A stretch of 64,000 bases of DNA from Nostoc sp. NMS7 (lineage in GTDB: Bacteria > Cyanobacteriota > Cyanobacteriia > Cyanobacteriales > Nostocaceae), in the NCBI RefSeq assembly GCF_017115085.1, contig NZ_JABXKJ010000093.1, positions 1-64,000 on the forward strand, read 5' to 3'. Below, piece by piece: positions 18,206-27,671 of this stretch. Under the pieces are notes generated by a model. That model worked only from the letters and a program-made list of their open reading frames with translations. It ran no database searches and had not been told where the DNA came from. Made by a program: the position numbers and the translations under genes. How positions within the stretch are numbered: the first letter of the stretch is position 1; the number at the start of each line of letters is the position of its first letter.

Positions 18206-21200
18206 TTAGTCTGCAAATAATCGTGTAGTAAATCGCAACTCCGTGTCAGTAATTTTTCCAGTTGGATATCCGCCAAATTCTGTAAAATCACCGTACCGTT
18301 AGCACTACCCGCAGCCAAAGTTTTACCGTCATGGCTGAAACTGACGCTGGTTAACTCATCCTTGTAACCTTTCAAAGCAATCAGCAATGTCCCTTCTCGG
18401 TTCCAAATCCTCACTTTGTCATCACTGGAGGCTGCTAGAGTCTTACCATCGGGGCTAAAGCTGACACTGATAAAACTATCGCCATCGCCAGCGAGATTAT
18501 TTAGCAAATCACCGTCTCGACTCCAAATCTTCACTGTGCTATCAATACTAACTGAAGCGATCGCCTGACTATCAGGCGACCAAGCAACCCCATTTACTCG
18601 GCGGCTATGACCAGTTAAGGTATATAGTAATTTACCATCTACACTCCAGATTTTCACGGTTTTGTCATCACTGGCTGAGGCTAGCAATTTACCATCAGGG
18701 CTAAAGCTTACCCAATTCACCGCGTCTTGATGTCCCTGCAAGGTATTAAGCAGTTTACCGTCCCGACTCCAAAGTTTTACTGTTTTATCTTTACTAGCCG
18801 AGGCAATTACTTTCCCATCAGGCGACCAAGCAACACCTAAGACGGCACCATTATGACCTTGCAAGGTGTTGAGTAGTTTACCGTCGAGACTCCAAAGCTT
18901 CACCGTTTTATCTTTACTAGCCGAGGCGATCGCTTGACCATCGGGGCTAAAACTCACGCCCCAAACTTGACCCTGATGCCCCGTGAAAATACGGATTAGT
19001 TTACCGTCTCGACTGAAAAGTTTTATAGTTTTGTCTCGACTCGCTGCTGCTAAGGTGCGATCGCCTGGGCTAAAACTGATGCTAGTTACCCAGTCATCAT
19101 TATCAGCTTTCGGCTTTCGCAATAACACATCATCCCAATACCAGAGTTTAATAGTTTTATCCCGACTTGCAGAAGCAAGGGTGCGACCGTCTGGGCTGAA
19201 ACTGACGCTATTCACCCAATTATTATGTCCCTTCAGGGTTCCCAGCAGCACACCTTCAAAACTCCAAAGTTTAATTGTCTCATCGGTACTTGCAGAAGCG
19301 ATCGTGTTACCATCAGGGCTAAAACTGACGCTGGTAACTCCAGCACTATGCCCCGATAAGGTTCGCAGTAGTTTACCTTCCAGATTCCATAGTTTGATTG
19401 TCTGGTCTAAACTAGCAGAAGCGATCGCTTGACCATCAGGCGACCAAGCTATACTTTTGACTGCATCATCATGTCCTTGGAAGGTTTTGAGCAGTTTACC
19501 ATCCCGACTCCACAATTTCACCGTCTTGTCAGCACTCCCGGAAGCAATAGTTTGACCATTGGGCGACCAAGCGACACTTAAGACTGCACCATCATGTCCC
19601 TGCAAAGTTTTGATCAGCTTGTTATCCCGACTCCAAAGTTTTATTGTCTTGTCTGAACTCGCCGAAGCAATAATTTGACCATCTGGGCTGAAACTAACAC
19701 TATTTACCACAGCTTGATGCCCTAATAGAGTAGCAAGCAGTTGACCGTCCCGATTCCACAGTTTTACTGTCTTGTCTTGACTGGCGGAAGCAATGATTTG
19801 ACTATCAGGACTAAAACTGACGCTATTAACTACATCATCATGTCCCGACAAGGTTTTAACCAAGCTACCATCGGGACGCCAGAGTTTAATTGTATTATCC
19901 GCACTGGCTGAAGCAATTAAAGTGCGATCGCGGCTAAATGTAACACTATTTACCCCAGAGATATGCCCTTCTAAGCGGTTATATTCTCTGACGCTGGAAA
20001 CTGCTTGATAAAGTGCTGTTTGTACTTCCTCTCTTGTATTGGAATCTACCCAGACTGTTTGTTGCAATTTTCTTCCTGCTTTTAAAGCTTCCTTTAAAGC
20101 ATCAATACCTTTTTGGGAAGCAAAAAGGGCTTCACTGGATGCACTCAGGGTTTTAATTTCGCTATCTACTGCTGTGACTATGGAAACACTTAATCCTAAT
20201 ATGGCGAGAACACAAGCAGTTAGTGCCATTTTCAACGAACGATTTAATTGAGCTTCACTAATCCTTTGTTTCTTTTGGCTTTCTGCGAGTTTAGCTGTTA
20301 ACTCTTTTTCTTTAAGTTCAGCTCGCAAATGCTCAATTTCTAACTGACTCAATTCTTCCCGTTTGTGTAACTCTCGCAATTCTGTTAATAAGTCCAAACC
20401 CGGTTGGGGATGAGAATCTACCAATTTAGAACGCTGTTTATTTTGACTAAGTTCGCTTTTAAGTCGTTCAATCTCAGCTTGACTCTGTTCTACTTTTTGG
20501 CGTAGCTGGTTCAGTTGTACCTGTAAGCTCGATTCTTGTTGTTGCAGGTAGCGAATCAACGATACTAAATAATCGTGAATCAGTTGATAGCGTTCTGGTA
20601 CATCAGGGAATAGTACCACTAAACCGGAACGCACTAAAATTTCTAATACTAAGTCTAATTTCTCAGCATCTTCTAACTCTGCTAGCTGCACCGCTAATTC
20701 AGCACGAGTTTTAAAAGGTCGGTTGTTACTTTCATCTGTTAATAAATATAAGACGAGTAACGCGGCTCGTTCATTCTCTGGGCCGCAGTCTTTAATCAGT
20801 TCCTTAATATATCGCTCAATGAGTTTATTCGGTCTATATGGCTGATATTCTTCTAGTGTAGTAATGCGCTCATCTTGAATTTGCGCTCCCACAACTTGTA
20901 ATTCAATCGGGCGGACTTCTCCAAATTCTGTTGATAAATCTTCGATTAAGGCATCAATTAAAGCCGATTCTAAATTGAACTGCGATCGCTCTGTTAATTT
21001 TCGGATAATTGCTTTCGCATATTCTGGCGTAAAGTTATTTAACTGGTAGCGAATATGCTTGTCGAGAATATTATGATTAATCGCTTCCAGTGCGGAAAGA
21101 TGTTTAAAATCTAATAAACGATGTAAATAATCTTCTCGCAAGGAAAGGATAACTTTCACAAAGGGGATTTTGAGACAGTCACTAATAAATTTATCAAACT

Positions 21201-23283
21201 CTTGCTTTTGATTGCGATCGCTATAACCAAAGAAAAATTCTTCAAACTGGTCAAAAATTAAAACTGTGATCAAATGCTGATCAGCATTTTCCTTTAGTTG
21301 CTGTAAAATTCTCAAGATCGTCATCGGTTGGGCATAGTAAGCTAAAGCTTCCGCTTCAATAGCTACTTCTGGCTTCATATCAGCATACACGGCAAGGGAT
21401 GCGTCACTAGACATCGCCTCACTTAGAGATTTTCCTAATTCTCGCGCCCAATCGGTGTAAACTTGCAATACCACAGGCACGGCTATTTGATCGCCAACGG
21501 CTCGATTTTGCAATGCTGGAACTAAACCCGCCGTGACAGTCGAACTCTTACCCACCCCTGATTGACCGTGAATTACCGTCAGCTTTTGATCAGCACGGCT
21601 GATTCTGCCAATTAAGTTATTAATATCACGCTCCCGACCAGAAGCGGCAATTTCTAAAGCAACGCTACTACTCCCAGAAGGTGACATTAATGCTGGATTT
21701 GTCGCCTGTCTTTGCGGTTGCAAGCGTCCTGCACCGATAAAAGCCCGAAAACCGTACTGTTGCTCAACAGAACGCCGTTTCTGTCGAATATAATAGGCTT
21801 CCAGATAGCGCCCTTCTTCAAAGTAGAGCGATCGCAGTCTCCGCAATAAGCGAATATAACGATGGGCATCGTATTGATGAGCGCTGCTTTCTAAGGCTGC
21901 TGGTAGTTCTTTTGTCGCCTTATCCAGGTATTCACGCGCTATTTTTAACTCACCTAAATTTCGCTGGGCTTTCGCCAAAATTAAATAGTAAATTTGCCCC
22001 AATAATAATGGAAATAAGCAGTTGTAAGGGTCGTTGTGCTTTTGCGCCTCACCTAATTTCAGCAGTGATACGTGTGCTAATATACTCGCCTGTACCCAGC
22101 GCGACTGCTGTACAGCCACTTGCGCCAGAAAACCGTAGTCACAAGCTAATTCAATTTGACTACCATAAGTTTGATGTAACTCCAGAGACTTTTGAGCAAC
22201 CGTCTGCAACTCTTCCCACTCTTGCAGATATTGCAAAACTTCAGCGAGTTGATTGATAAATCCAGCAACTATATCTAAACGTCCAGCCACTTGTAAAACA
22301 TTTAAGCATTGCTGAAAATAAGATTTAGCTGTGTACCAATGACGGCGGTTTTCGGTTTGATTTTGCTCTGCAAAACGGCAATAACACAGCCCAATATAAA
22401 ACAGTAAAATTCCCTGTCGTAAAAGTAGAGGAGATGGCCGATTAGGAGGCATAGGCAAAGAAAATACCCCCTCATCCCCCTCATCCCCCTCATCCCTTCC
22501 TTTTGCCAACTTTTGCCAAACTTCCAAGCTTTGCTGAAAATGCTTTAAAGCTGGATGAATGCGATCGCTAATATAATCATCTAGACCAAAAACAAATTCT
22601 AAACTAGCCTCTAATTCTGACTCTAAGGTAATACCACGATTGTGTAACTCTTTAATGGCAAAGTGGAGTTCATAGCTATGTTTCCAGACTTGCTCCACAG
22701 TAGAATAATGCTTTGCAACTTCAGGACGTTGGTGTTGTGCAGCATCGTTTGGTAACACCGTAGCAAATAAAGAGTCAGTTTCCTGTTGCAGAAATTGCAG
22801 CAATGCCTCAGTTGTCATTTCAAACTTAATCGGTGTCGCCGCCCAACTAGCAAAATCTGGTGCTAAACGCGCTACCTTTTGCAACACTTCCTCATTCACC
22901 CAGACAATCATCGGAAACGGATGACGTTTGCGAAATTCATCACGAATATGATTGATAGACCTCAGTAAATCATCAAGTCCATCTACTGACTCTAAACCCA
23001 AAATCATCAACGCCGATGGCAGATTCTTTTCAGTTAGCAGTTGTAAATGAATACTTGTGTAAAGACTTCTGGCATTATGCGGCAAAACTACCTTTTGAAT
23101 CTGATGTACTCCTGAAGAGAGTTCATCGAGTTGTTGCAGCATTTGCTCTTGCAAAACTCGATAATTGCAGCACACCAAAACCAGAGAGAATTGACCGTTA
23201 GAAAGGGCAATTGCTCTCCCCAAATTCCGTATAGCACGCTCGTTAGCTGCTGTTACATCTGCTTGTGGGTGTCGTTCAACCAT
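18160..23283 (-). CDS. Giant STAND ATPase with TPR region, membrane helix and 14 WD40 repeats
   Basis: 1707 aa. Order: residues about 1-170, an ATPase-like domain lacking a P-loop (FSLVLVCCNYRVLQEQMLQQ, ALMILGLESVDGLDDLL, FPMIVWVNEEVLQ); about 190-520, helical TPR-like repeats; about 560-900, a STAND ATPase with Walker A VIHGQSGVGKSSTV and Walker B TVLIFDQFEEFFFG; about 915-1020, a coiled coil (QLRQKVEQSQAEIERLKSEL); about 1027-1045, one hydrophobic helix (ALTACVLAILGLSVSIV); about 1095-1690, fourteen WD40 repeats, enough for two seven-blade propellers. STAND proteins act as switches that assemble after sensing a ligand, here probably through the propellers. The gene overlaps the AAA gene upstream by 31 bases. 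A DEGDEGDEG run near residue 268 comes from a spacer-type repeat. Confidence 0.92.
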   Translation of the reverse strand: MVERHPQADVTAANERAIRNLGRAIALSNGQFSLVLVCCNYRVLQEQMLQQLDELSSGVHQIQKVVLPHNARSLYTSIHLQLLTEKNLPSALMILGLESVDGLDDLLRSINHIRDEFRKRHPFPMIVWVNEEVLQKVARLAPDFASWAATPIKFEMTTEALLQFLQQETDSLFATVLPNDAAQHQRPEVAKHYSTVEQVWKHSYELHFAIKELHNRGITLESELEASLEFVFGLDDYISDRIHPALKHFQQSLEVWQKLAKGRDEGDEGDEGVFSLPMPPNRPSPLLLRQGILLFYIGLCYCRFAEQNQTENRRHWYTAKSYFQQCLNVLQVAGRLDIVAGFINQLAEVLQYLQEWEELQTVAQKSLELHQTYGSQIELACDYGFLAQVAVQQSRWVQASILAHVSLLKLGEAQKHNDPYNCLFPLLLGQIYYLILAKAQRNLGELKIAREYLDKATKELPAALESSAHQYDAHRYIRLLRRLRSLYFEEGRYLEAYYIRQKRRSVEQQYGFRAFIGAGRLQPQRQATNPALMSPSGSSSVALEIAASGRERDINNLIGRISRADQKLTVIHGQSGVGKSSTVTAGLVPALQNRAVGDQIAVPVVLQVYTDWARELGKSLSEAMSSDASLAVYADMKPEVAIEAEALAYYAQPMTILRILQQLKENADQHLITVLIFDQFEEFFFGYSDRNQKQEFDKFISDCLKIPFVKVILSLREDYLHRLLDFKHLSALEAINHNILDKHIRYQLNNFTPEYAKAIIRKLTERSQFNLESALIDALIEDLSTEFGEVRPIELQVVGAQIQDERITTLEEYQPYRPNKLIERYIKELIKDCGPENERAALLVLYLLTDESNNRPFKTRAELAVQLAELEDAEKLDLVLEILVRSGLVVLFPDVPERYQLIHDYLVSLIRYLQQQESSLQVQLNQLRQKVEQSQAEIERLKSELSQNKQRSKLVDSHPQPGLDLLTELRELHKREELSQLEIEHLRAELKEKELTAKLAESQKKQRISEAQLNRSLKMALTACVLAILGLSVSIVTAVDSEIKTLSASSEALFASQKGIDALKEALKAGRKLQQTVWVDSNTREEVQTALYQAVSSVREYNRLEGHISGVNSVTFSRDRTLIASASADNTIKLWRPDGSLVKTLSGHDDVVNSVSFSPDSQIIASASQDKTVKLWNRDGQLLATLLGHQAVVNSVSFSPDGQIIASASSDKTIKLWSRDNKLIKTLQGHDGAVLSVAWSPNGQTIASGSADKTVKLWSRDGKLLKTFQGHDDAVKSIAWSPDGQAIASASLDQTIKLWNLEGKLLRTLSGHSAGVTSVSFSPDGNTIASASTDETIKLWSFEGVLLGTLKGHNNWVNSVSFSPDGRTLASASRDKTIKLWYWDDVLLRKPKADNDDWVTSISFSPGDRTLAAASRDKTIKLFSRDGKLIRIFTGHQGQVWGVSFSPDGQAIASASKDKTVKLWSLDGKLLNTLQGHNGAVLGVAWSPDGKVIASASKDKTVKLWSRDGKLLNTLQGHQDAVNWVSFSPDGKLLASASDDKTVKIWSVDGKLLYTLTGHSRRVNGVAWSPDSQAIASVSIDSTVKIWSRDGDLLNNLAGDGDSFISVSFSPDGKTLAASSDDKVRIWNREGTLLIALKGYKDELTSVSFSHDGKTLAAGSANGTVILQNLADIQLEKLLTRSCDLLHDYLQTNQKVMKSDRALCSGR

Positions 23284-24590
23284 GACTTAAATTTTTCTGT
23301 CTCTGCTAAAACTGGGTTGACGGCAAACCAAGCTCCCTGATGATCGCGGTATTCAAATACAAATAAACTTCGCAATAAAGTATAGTATTCTATATCGCCT
23401 CTAACTCTCTGCTGTTGCACTACCTGAAAGATTAATTCCCACTCATGAGGGTCGATAGCATTAGTTCGGTAATCCCGTTGTCTTCGGATTACCAACTCGA
23501 CACACTCCCGGTCAAAAGGTGGATCTTGTTCTCGCAGACAGTCAAACAGTAACCCTAGCAAGTCGCGTACATGACCACCACTAATCAGGCACAATCGATC
23601 TAAGGTTTCCAAACTATCAAACACTTCTGTAATTAAGCCTAACCGATCGCTAGCTAAAATGTCGGGAAAAGCTCTAGCTAGCACCATTTGCCGCAACATT
23701 GTTAACCCTTGTGGGAAAATCCCCCCAGAGCGCAAACGCACAGGTATCATCGGTAACACTTTTGGCGCGACTCCTCCCCCCAAACGATGTTGAAGTTCGG
23801 CGCTATCGTTGGAGAAAGTCAGCGCTAAGGGAATAGTATAGACTACATGACAATTTAGTTTGCGTAACTGTTCACCACGCTGAATAAATAAATATTCTGG
23901 CAGCGATCGCCCCGATGGTAAAGGTCGAATTGCTACTCTATCTAAGTTATCAACAATTACCACCAATCCTTTTTTACCCCTGGCTTTCAGTTCCTTGGTG
24001 GCACGTTCTAGCAATTCTTGATTAATTGACTGTAAAATATTTGCTGTTCGCGGTTCCAAGTAATCTCTTAACCGCCGCCGCAATTGGGGGCTTTCTTTAG
24101 TTTTAGCTGTAATTTTGGCAATTCCCACAGATAATTCTGCTTCTACCCCAATGTCAATTGGCGTTTGCAAGAAATCGACAATTTCACCAAACAACTTGGT
24201 AAAGTAGGTAGGTTTGAGCCTAATTTTCATCGCTTCTAAGCTTTCGCTCACCTGGCCAGCGATCGCTAACAAAATATCAGTCACATCCACGTCGGCCATT
24301 TCTAAGACATGGGTAGACTCAAAATAAACTACATGAAATTGCTGTTCCTCTAACTCAGCTTTCAGGCGCAATAACTCCGTTGATTTTCCACAACCGAGAT
24401 GTCCTGTAAATAGCTGACAAGTTGGAGCATCTGGTGAGATGCGAGCGATCGTGCGCTGTAAAGCCTCAATGATTTTGCCACCCCGCACCGCAGCAAAATC
24501 GATATAGTATCTGCGATCGCTGGCATTTCCTATAATTAGAGGTCTGCTGGGATTGCAAGCCTGATAAAATCTTTCTAAATCTAGGAGCAT
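23253..24590 (-). CDS. AAA/STAND-type ATPase paired with the WD40 protein
   Basis: 445-aa P-loop ATPase. It opens with LLDLERFYQACNPSRPLIIG, has Walker A in FTGHLGCGKSTELLRLK (about 60-76) and Walker B in GLVVIVDNLDRVA (about 209-221), then an arginine-rich sensor region (LISGGHVRDLLGLLFDCLRE, about 335) and a winged-helix-like C-terminus (YYTLLRSLFVFEYRD). It resembles ORC/KAP-like AAA ATPases common in cyanobacteria beside STAND genes. It is the first gene of a two-gene unit: its 3' end overlaps the start of the 1707-aa gene by 31 bases, so the two are probably made together and interact. Role unknown; regulatory or immune-type sensing is inference. Confidence 0.82.
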   Translation of the reverse strand: MLLDLERFYQACNPSRPLIIGNASDRRYYIDFAAVRGGKIIEALQRTIARISPDAPTCQLFTGHLGCGKSTELLRLKAELEEQQFHVVYFESTHVLEMADVDVTDILLAIAGQVSESLEAMKIRLKPTYFTKLFGEIVDFLQTPIDIGVEAELSVGIAKITAKTKESPQLRRRLRDYLEPRTANILQSINQELLERATKELKARGKKGLVVIVDNLDRVAIRPLPSGRSLPEYLFIQRGEQLRKLNCHVVYTIPLALTFSNDSAELQHRLGGGVAPKVLPMIPVRLRSGGIFPQGLTMLRQMVLARAFPDILASDRLGLITEVFDSLETLDRLCLISGGHVRDLLGLLFDCLREQDPPFDRECVELVIRRQRDYRTNAIDPHEWELIFQVVQQQRVRGDIEYYTLLRSLFVFEYRDHQGAWFAVNPVLAETEKFKSWLNDTHKQM

Positions 24591-24957
24591 AACTAATCGA
24601 GTTCACTCAGGAATAGGGATGAAAAAATCTGTTGAATAAATATATTTGGTTTTAGGGAATTTCTTCCTTAATTTAAGTACATCTCACTCAAAATACTAGC
24701 TAAATTAGCAGTATTCGGGATGATTTTTTATATTTAGGTTTCATCTAGCACAAGGCAAGGCTGATATTTAATTTTAAGTAAGTAAAAATACTATTATAAG
24801 TACAAATAGCAAAAAGCTCCTTGACTAAATAAGGTACTCTTATCAATATTAAAAATATCCAGCACAAAAAAAGGTACTGTTAAGTACAGTTTGATAGCGC
24901 TCTTAAATATATAGCGGTTCTCAATTGCATATATCTTCTTTCCTTCTTCCTTCTCTG
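24591..24957. other. AT-rich spacer upstream of the STAND pair
   Basis: No gene seen. It should contain the promoter of the minus-strand ATPase gene (start 24590). The minus-strand ORF 24794-25015 reads partly through a dispersed repeat and has no family character. Confidence 0.5.
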
Positions 24958-25018
24958 CGAGACCCTTTTCTACGAGACGCTGCGCGTAGCTTGCTTCCAC
25001 GAAGTGGTACGGCAAGCT
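24958..25018. repeat. 61-bp dispersed repeat, copy A
   Basis: cgagaccctt(t/c)tctacgag followed by acgctgcgcgtagcttgc, ttccacgaagtggtacgg and caagct. It is nearly identical to 36274-36334, with shorter relatives at about 34727 and 39680-39735. It contains the inverted words ttccacgaagtgg and gcttgc...gcaagc, so it can form hairpins. It is an intergenic repeat family of Nostoc type without coding function. Confidence 0.85.
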
Positions 25019-25245
25019 CAGGGCATCGCGCTGCGCGAATGCGTTCTTTGCGTCCTTCTCCCAAGGGGAGACGCGAACGCGAACGCGGTCAGGGCTATTT
25101 CGTTCTAGACATAAACCGCCCAGAACTGAAGTTCAGAGGCTCATAGCTAAAGTCCGTTTTAACGGACTATAACCTTTTGTTAGTCGTCTTTAGACGACTT
25201 TCGCTATTAGACTCAGAATTCATTCTGAGGCGGACTAGATGACAG

Positions 25246-25333
25246 GACTTACGCAAACAATAGCCGAAACCCTTATTTTCAGGTAGGGGCAATTCATGAA
25301 TTGCCCCGGAGGGCGTCTACTTTTGCGTAAGTC
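25246..25333. repeat. Inverted-repeat element with a 22-bp perfect palindrome
   Basis: The ends gacttacgcaaa and tttgcgtaagtc are exact inverted copies 88 bp apart, and the centre is the perfect palindrome ggggcaattcatgaattg with cccc. Parts of the same element (cttacgcaaaactacacgcc, ccggggcaattcatgaa) recur at about 27450-27488, and a relative lies near 3858-3895. It is a small non-autonomous repeat family. Confidence 0.75.
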
Positions 25334-25576
25334 ATAGATGAGAATGAAATAGCCCTGCGAATGCGGTTCGTTCTTTTACCCTTCAAACTTCGCTTGACAG
25401 TAGGGGAAAAGCCATGCTAAACCCCTACGACAGATCCGGTTTTTTGCATCACAGATATTTGGTATTTTCTGTTAAGGCGTAAGCGCTAGATTTAGCCCTT
25501 AAAGAGATAATTTGTTCCTGAAAGCAATAATTTACTCCTGAAAGCGATGGGTTACGCCTTAACGCCATCATTTACT

Positions 25577-25773
25577 CCTTAAAAAGATGATTTTTTCTTA
25601 AAATGATGATTTTTTTCTTAAAATGATGATTTTTTTCTTAAAATGATGATTTTTTCTTAAAATGATGATTTCTTTCTTAAAATGATGATTTCTTTCTTAA
25701 AAAGATGACTTCTTTCTTAAAAAGATGACTTTTTTCTTAAAATGATGATTTTTTTCTTAAAATAATGACTTTT
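25577..25773. repeat. Tandem array of a 20-bp unit, TTCTTAAAATGATGATTTTT
   Basis: About ten head-to-tail units of 20 bp (one base longer or shorter in places) with consensus ttcttaaaatgatgattttt; variants carry aagatgac. Five or so more degenerate units (cctgaaagcaataatttact) precede it from about 25480. No spacers separate the units, so this is not CRISPR. A sister array with the same period and a near-identical unit lies at 63541-63680. The remaining bases to 25977 include repeat words such as ttggagagg. Confidence 0.9.
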
Positions 25774-25977
25774 AGGACTTACACATTGACAAGAAATATC
25801 AAATATGTCTCAGGTGAAAAACCACATCATTCGTAGGGGTTTAGCATGGCTTTTCCCCTACACGTGTATGAGTTTTGCTCTCACCCCCAGCCCCTCTCCC
25901 ATATTGGGAGAGGTGAGCAAATTCTCTAGTTCCCCTTCTCCCATATTGGGAGAAGGGGTTAGGGGATGAGGGCAACC

Positions 25978-26835
25978 CTACAACCCCATTGAGTATAAAA
26001 TTATCCGGTCATGCAGCTTATCCGGTAAAATATGCTTCAGCACAGCTCCAATTTTGGCATCTTGTCCAACAAGATAGCGTGTCTTAGGCTGCTTTGCAGT
26101 CAGCGCATGGACAACAGCCTGAGCGACAATATCGGCAGAAATTCCCCCAGATGCGAGATTCTGCATTTTCTTACGTACAATATTCATCGCCTGACCGTAG
26201 AGATTTTGTGCCGATTCTGGTAAATCCTCCTGTGCTATTTCCGATTGACTTAAAGACTTTTCCCAGATTGGAGTAGCGATCGCACCAGGTTCGATAATAG
26301 AAACCGAGATTCCCCAAGGTCGTAATTCCATCCGCATGACATCAGTGAGTCCTTCCAAAGCAAACTTTGATGCATTGTAAGCTCCCATGAACGGGGCAGG
26401 ACTTCTACCAGAAATCGAACCCATATTGACAATTCGCCCCCGACTCTGGCGTAATAGACCCAGAAATGCTTGTGTGACAGCTAATTGTCCGGTAACATTA
26501 ACCTGCATCTGGTATTGAAATTCTGCGATCGCTAATAATTCCAACGGGCCAGGGACAGCAATGCCGGCATTATTTACTAAACCGAAAATCCCCGCATCAC
26601 CGACAGCATTGGTTACCTGATCAACCGCAGCTGCGATCGACTCAGCCTCAGTAACATCTAAAAAAATCGGAATCAGCCTTTGTGACCCTTTCTGCTTCAG
26701 TGTTTGAGCATCAACATCTTGACGCACGCCAGCAAAAACAGAGAAGCCCAACTGGTCTAAAAGCAAAGCAGACGCCTGACCAATTCCTGTTGAAGCTCCT
26801 GTAACCACTACTGTGCGTTGATTTTCTGTAACCAT
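25978..26835 (-). CDS. Short-chain dehydrogenase/reductase (SDR)
   Basis: NAD(P)-dependent oxidoreductase of the classical SDR type, 285 aa. The dinucleotide motif is VVVTGASTGIGQA (about 9-21), NNAG occurs in GLVNNAGIAVPG (about 86), the catalytic Ser is in MGSISGR (about 139) and the Tyr/Lys pair in YNASKFALEGLTD (about 152-156). The tail (RKKMQNLASGGISADIVAQA, then YLVGQDAKIGAVLK) is like that of SDRs acting on lipids or retinoid-like substrates, but the substrate cannot be told. The gene stands alone and the heptamer repeat attacga follows upstream. Confidence 0.92.
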   Translation of the reverse strand: MVTENQRTVVVTGASTGIGQASALLLDQLGFSVFAGVRQDVDAQTLKQKGSQRLIPIFLDVTEAESIAAAVDQVTNAVGDAGIFGLVNNAGIAVPGPLELLAIAEFQYQMQVNVTGQLAVTQAFLGLLRQSRGRIVNMGSISGRSPAPFMGAYNASKFALEGLTDVMRMELRPWGISVSIIEPGAIATPIWEKSLSQSEIAQEDLPESAQNLYGQAMNIVRKKMQNLASGGISADIVAQAVVHALTAKQPKTRYLVGQDAKIGAVLKHILPDKLHDRIILYSMGL

Positions 26836-26869
26836 TAATTTTCTTTTTTTTTTATGATGGGACTGCCGT

Positions 26870-26895
26870 AATTACGAATTACGAATTACGAATTA
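26870..26895. repeat. Short tandem heptamer repeat (attacga)
   Basis: Three head-to-tail copies of attacga plus a partial one, in the 60-base spacer upstream of the SDR gene. The same word (aattacgaatta) starts both long direct repeats at 59997 and 60395. Confidence 0.7.
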
Positions 26896-26898
26896 GTA

Positions 26899-27129
26899 TC
26901 AATCTTTGCAAGTACCCGCGCGAAGGCAATCTTCGGTTTGGTCATCTCTAGCTGATATTTGCCACGGCAATATACATGACTGAGTATTTGTCCTGTAAAC
27001 AATTACAGCAGCCATCATCGGAAGCTGGTTTTTGACAATTGACACGTCACGACTACAAATATTGCCTAGCTCAACATTGTATAAATAAACAGGCAATGCC
27101 ATCAGGGCAATGCAAATTGTCCGGTTCAT
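26899..27129 (-). CDS. Small putative exported Cys-containing protein
   Basis: No family recognised. From the ATG at 27129, which is preceded by GAGG six bases upstream, the frame gives 76 aa: a short hydrophobic start (MNRTICIALMALPVYLY) that could be a signal peptide, and a polar mature part with four Cys (NICSRD, QSCILPW, EDCLRAGTCKD). The ribosome site and even Cys number argue for a real small exported protein. Against it stand its short length and the repeat-rich surroundings. The track start at 27141 is four codons earlier and lacks its own ribosome site. Confidence 0.4.
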   Translation of the reverse strand: MNRTICIALMALPVYLYNVELGNICSRDVSIVKNQLPMMAAVIVYRTNTQSCILPWQISARDDQTEDCLRAGTCKD

Positions 27130-27141
27130 ACCCAACCTCAA

Positions 27142-27671
27142 CTAAAAATTTCCGATTGCGCTATCTATATATAGATGCCACCTTGATGAACCGGATTTTT
27201 AAAACTGAATATTATATGTTGATGTTGTGTCAATTTACTCAGCGTTACTACCCGCAAAGACGTGATTGCTAAATTATCGGTTCCACCTCTTTTTAGGTTA
27301 GGCATTCCCTACAAGATGGCTTCCTACTAACTTATGCAGATGCAACCCCGAAAAACAGGACAAAAAACCCGCAACATCCAAAAACATATCTTGGTGGCTG
27401 CATTCCCCAGATAAAATAATGAAGAGTGCTGAGTTAAAAGTGCTGAGGACTTACGCAAAACTACACGCCCTCCGGGGCAATTCATGAACATTGGTGTCAA
27501 CTTAAGCCAAAACCCTTTTAAAATCTCGTTTCTAGACTCTGGCTGGAAATGCATCTCATTGCGGTGCCGCAAGTCTTGAGGCGGCAGCCCTCTCGGAATG
27601 CATTAAGAGTCAGAGACTGGGAACGAGACAATTGTTTTAAATTTTTAATTTTGAATTCGGAGCGAAGCGAC
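27142..27671. other. Repeat-rich spacer upstream of tatC
   Basis: No gene supported. It contains a copy of the element seen at 25246 (cttacgcaaaactacacgcc at about 27448) and the word ttgacacc/ggtgtcaa, which also occurs at 43768. The first 41 codons of the tatC ORF in the track (27549-27671) fall here and read through low-complexity repeat sequence (aatttttaattttgaatt). Confidence 0.55.

Noticed and set aside
24794-25146. Two 73-aa ORFs on opposite strands
   Set aside because: Both run through the 61-bp dispersed repeat and lack coding character.
25577-25773. Possible CRISPR array
   Set aside because: Units of 20 bp follow one another without spacers, are AT-rich and of uneven sequence, and no cas gene is near. 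The same holds for 63541-63680.
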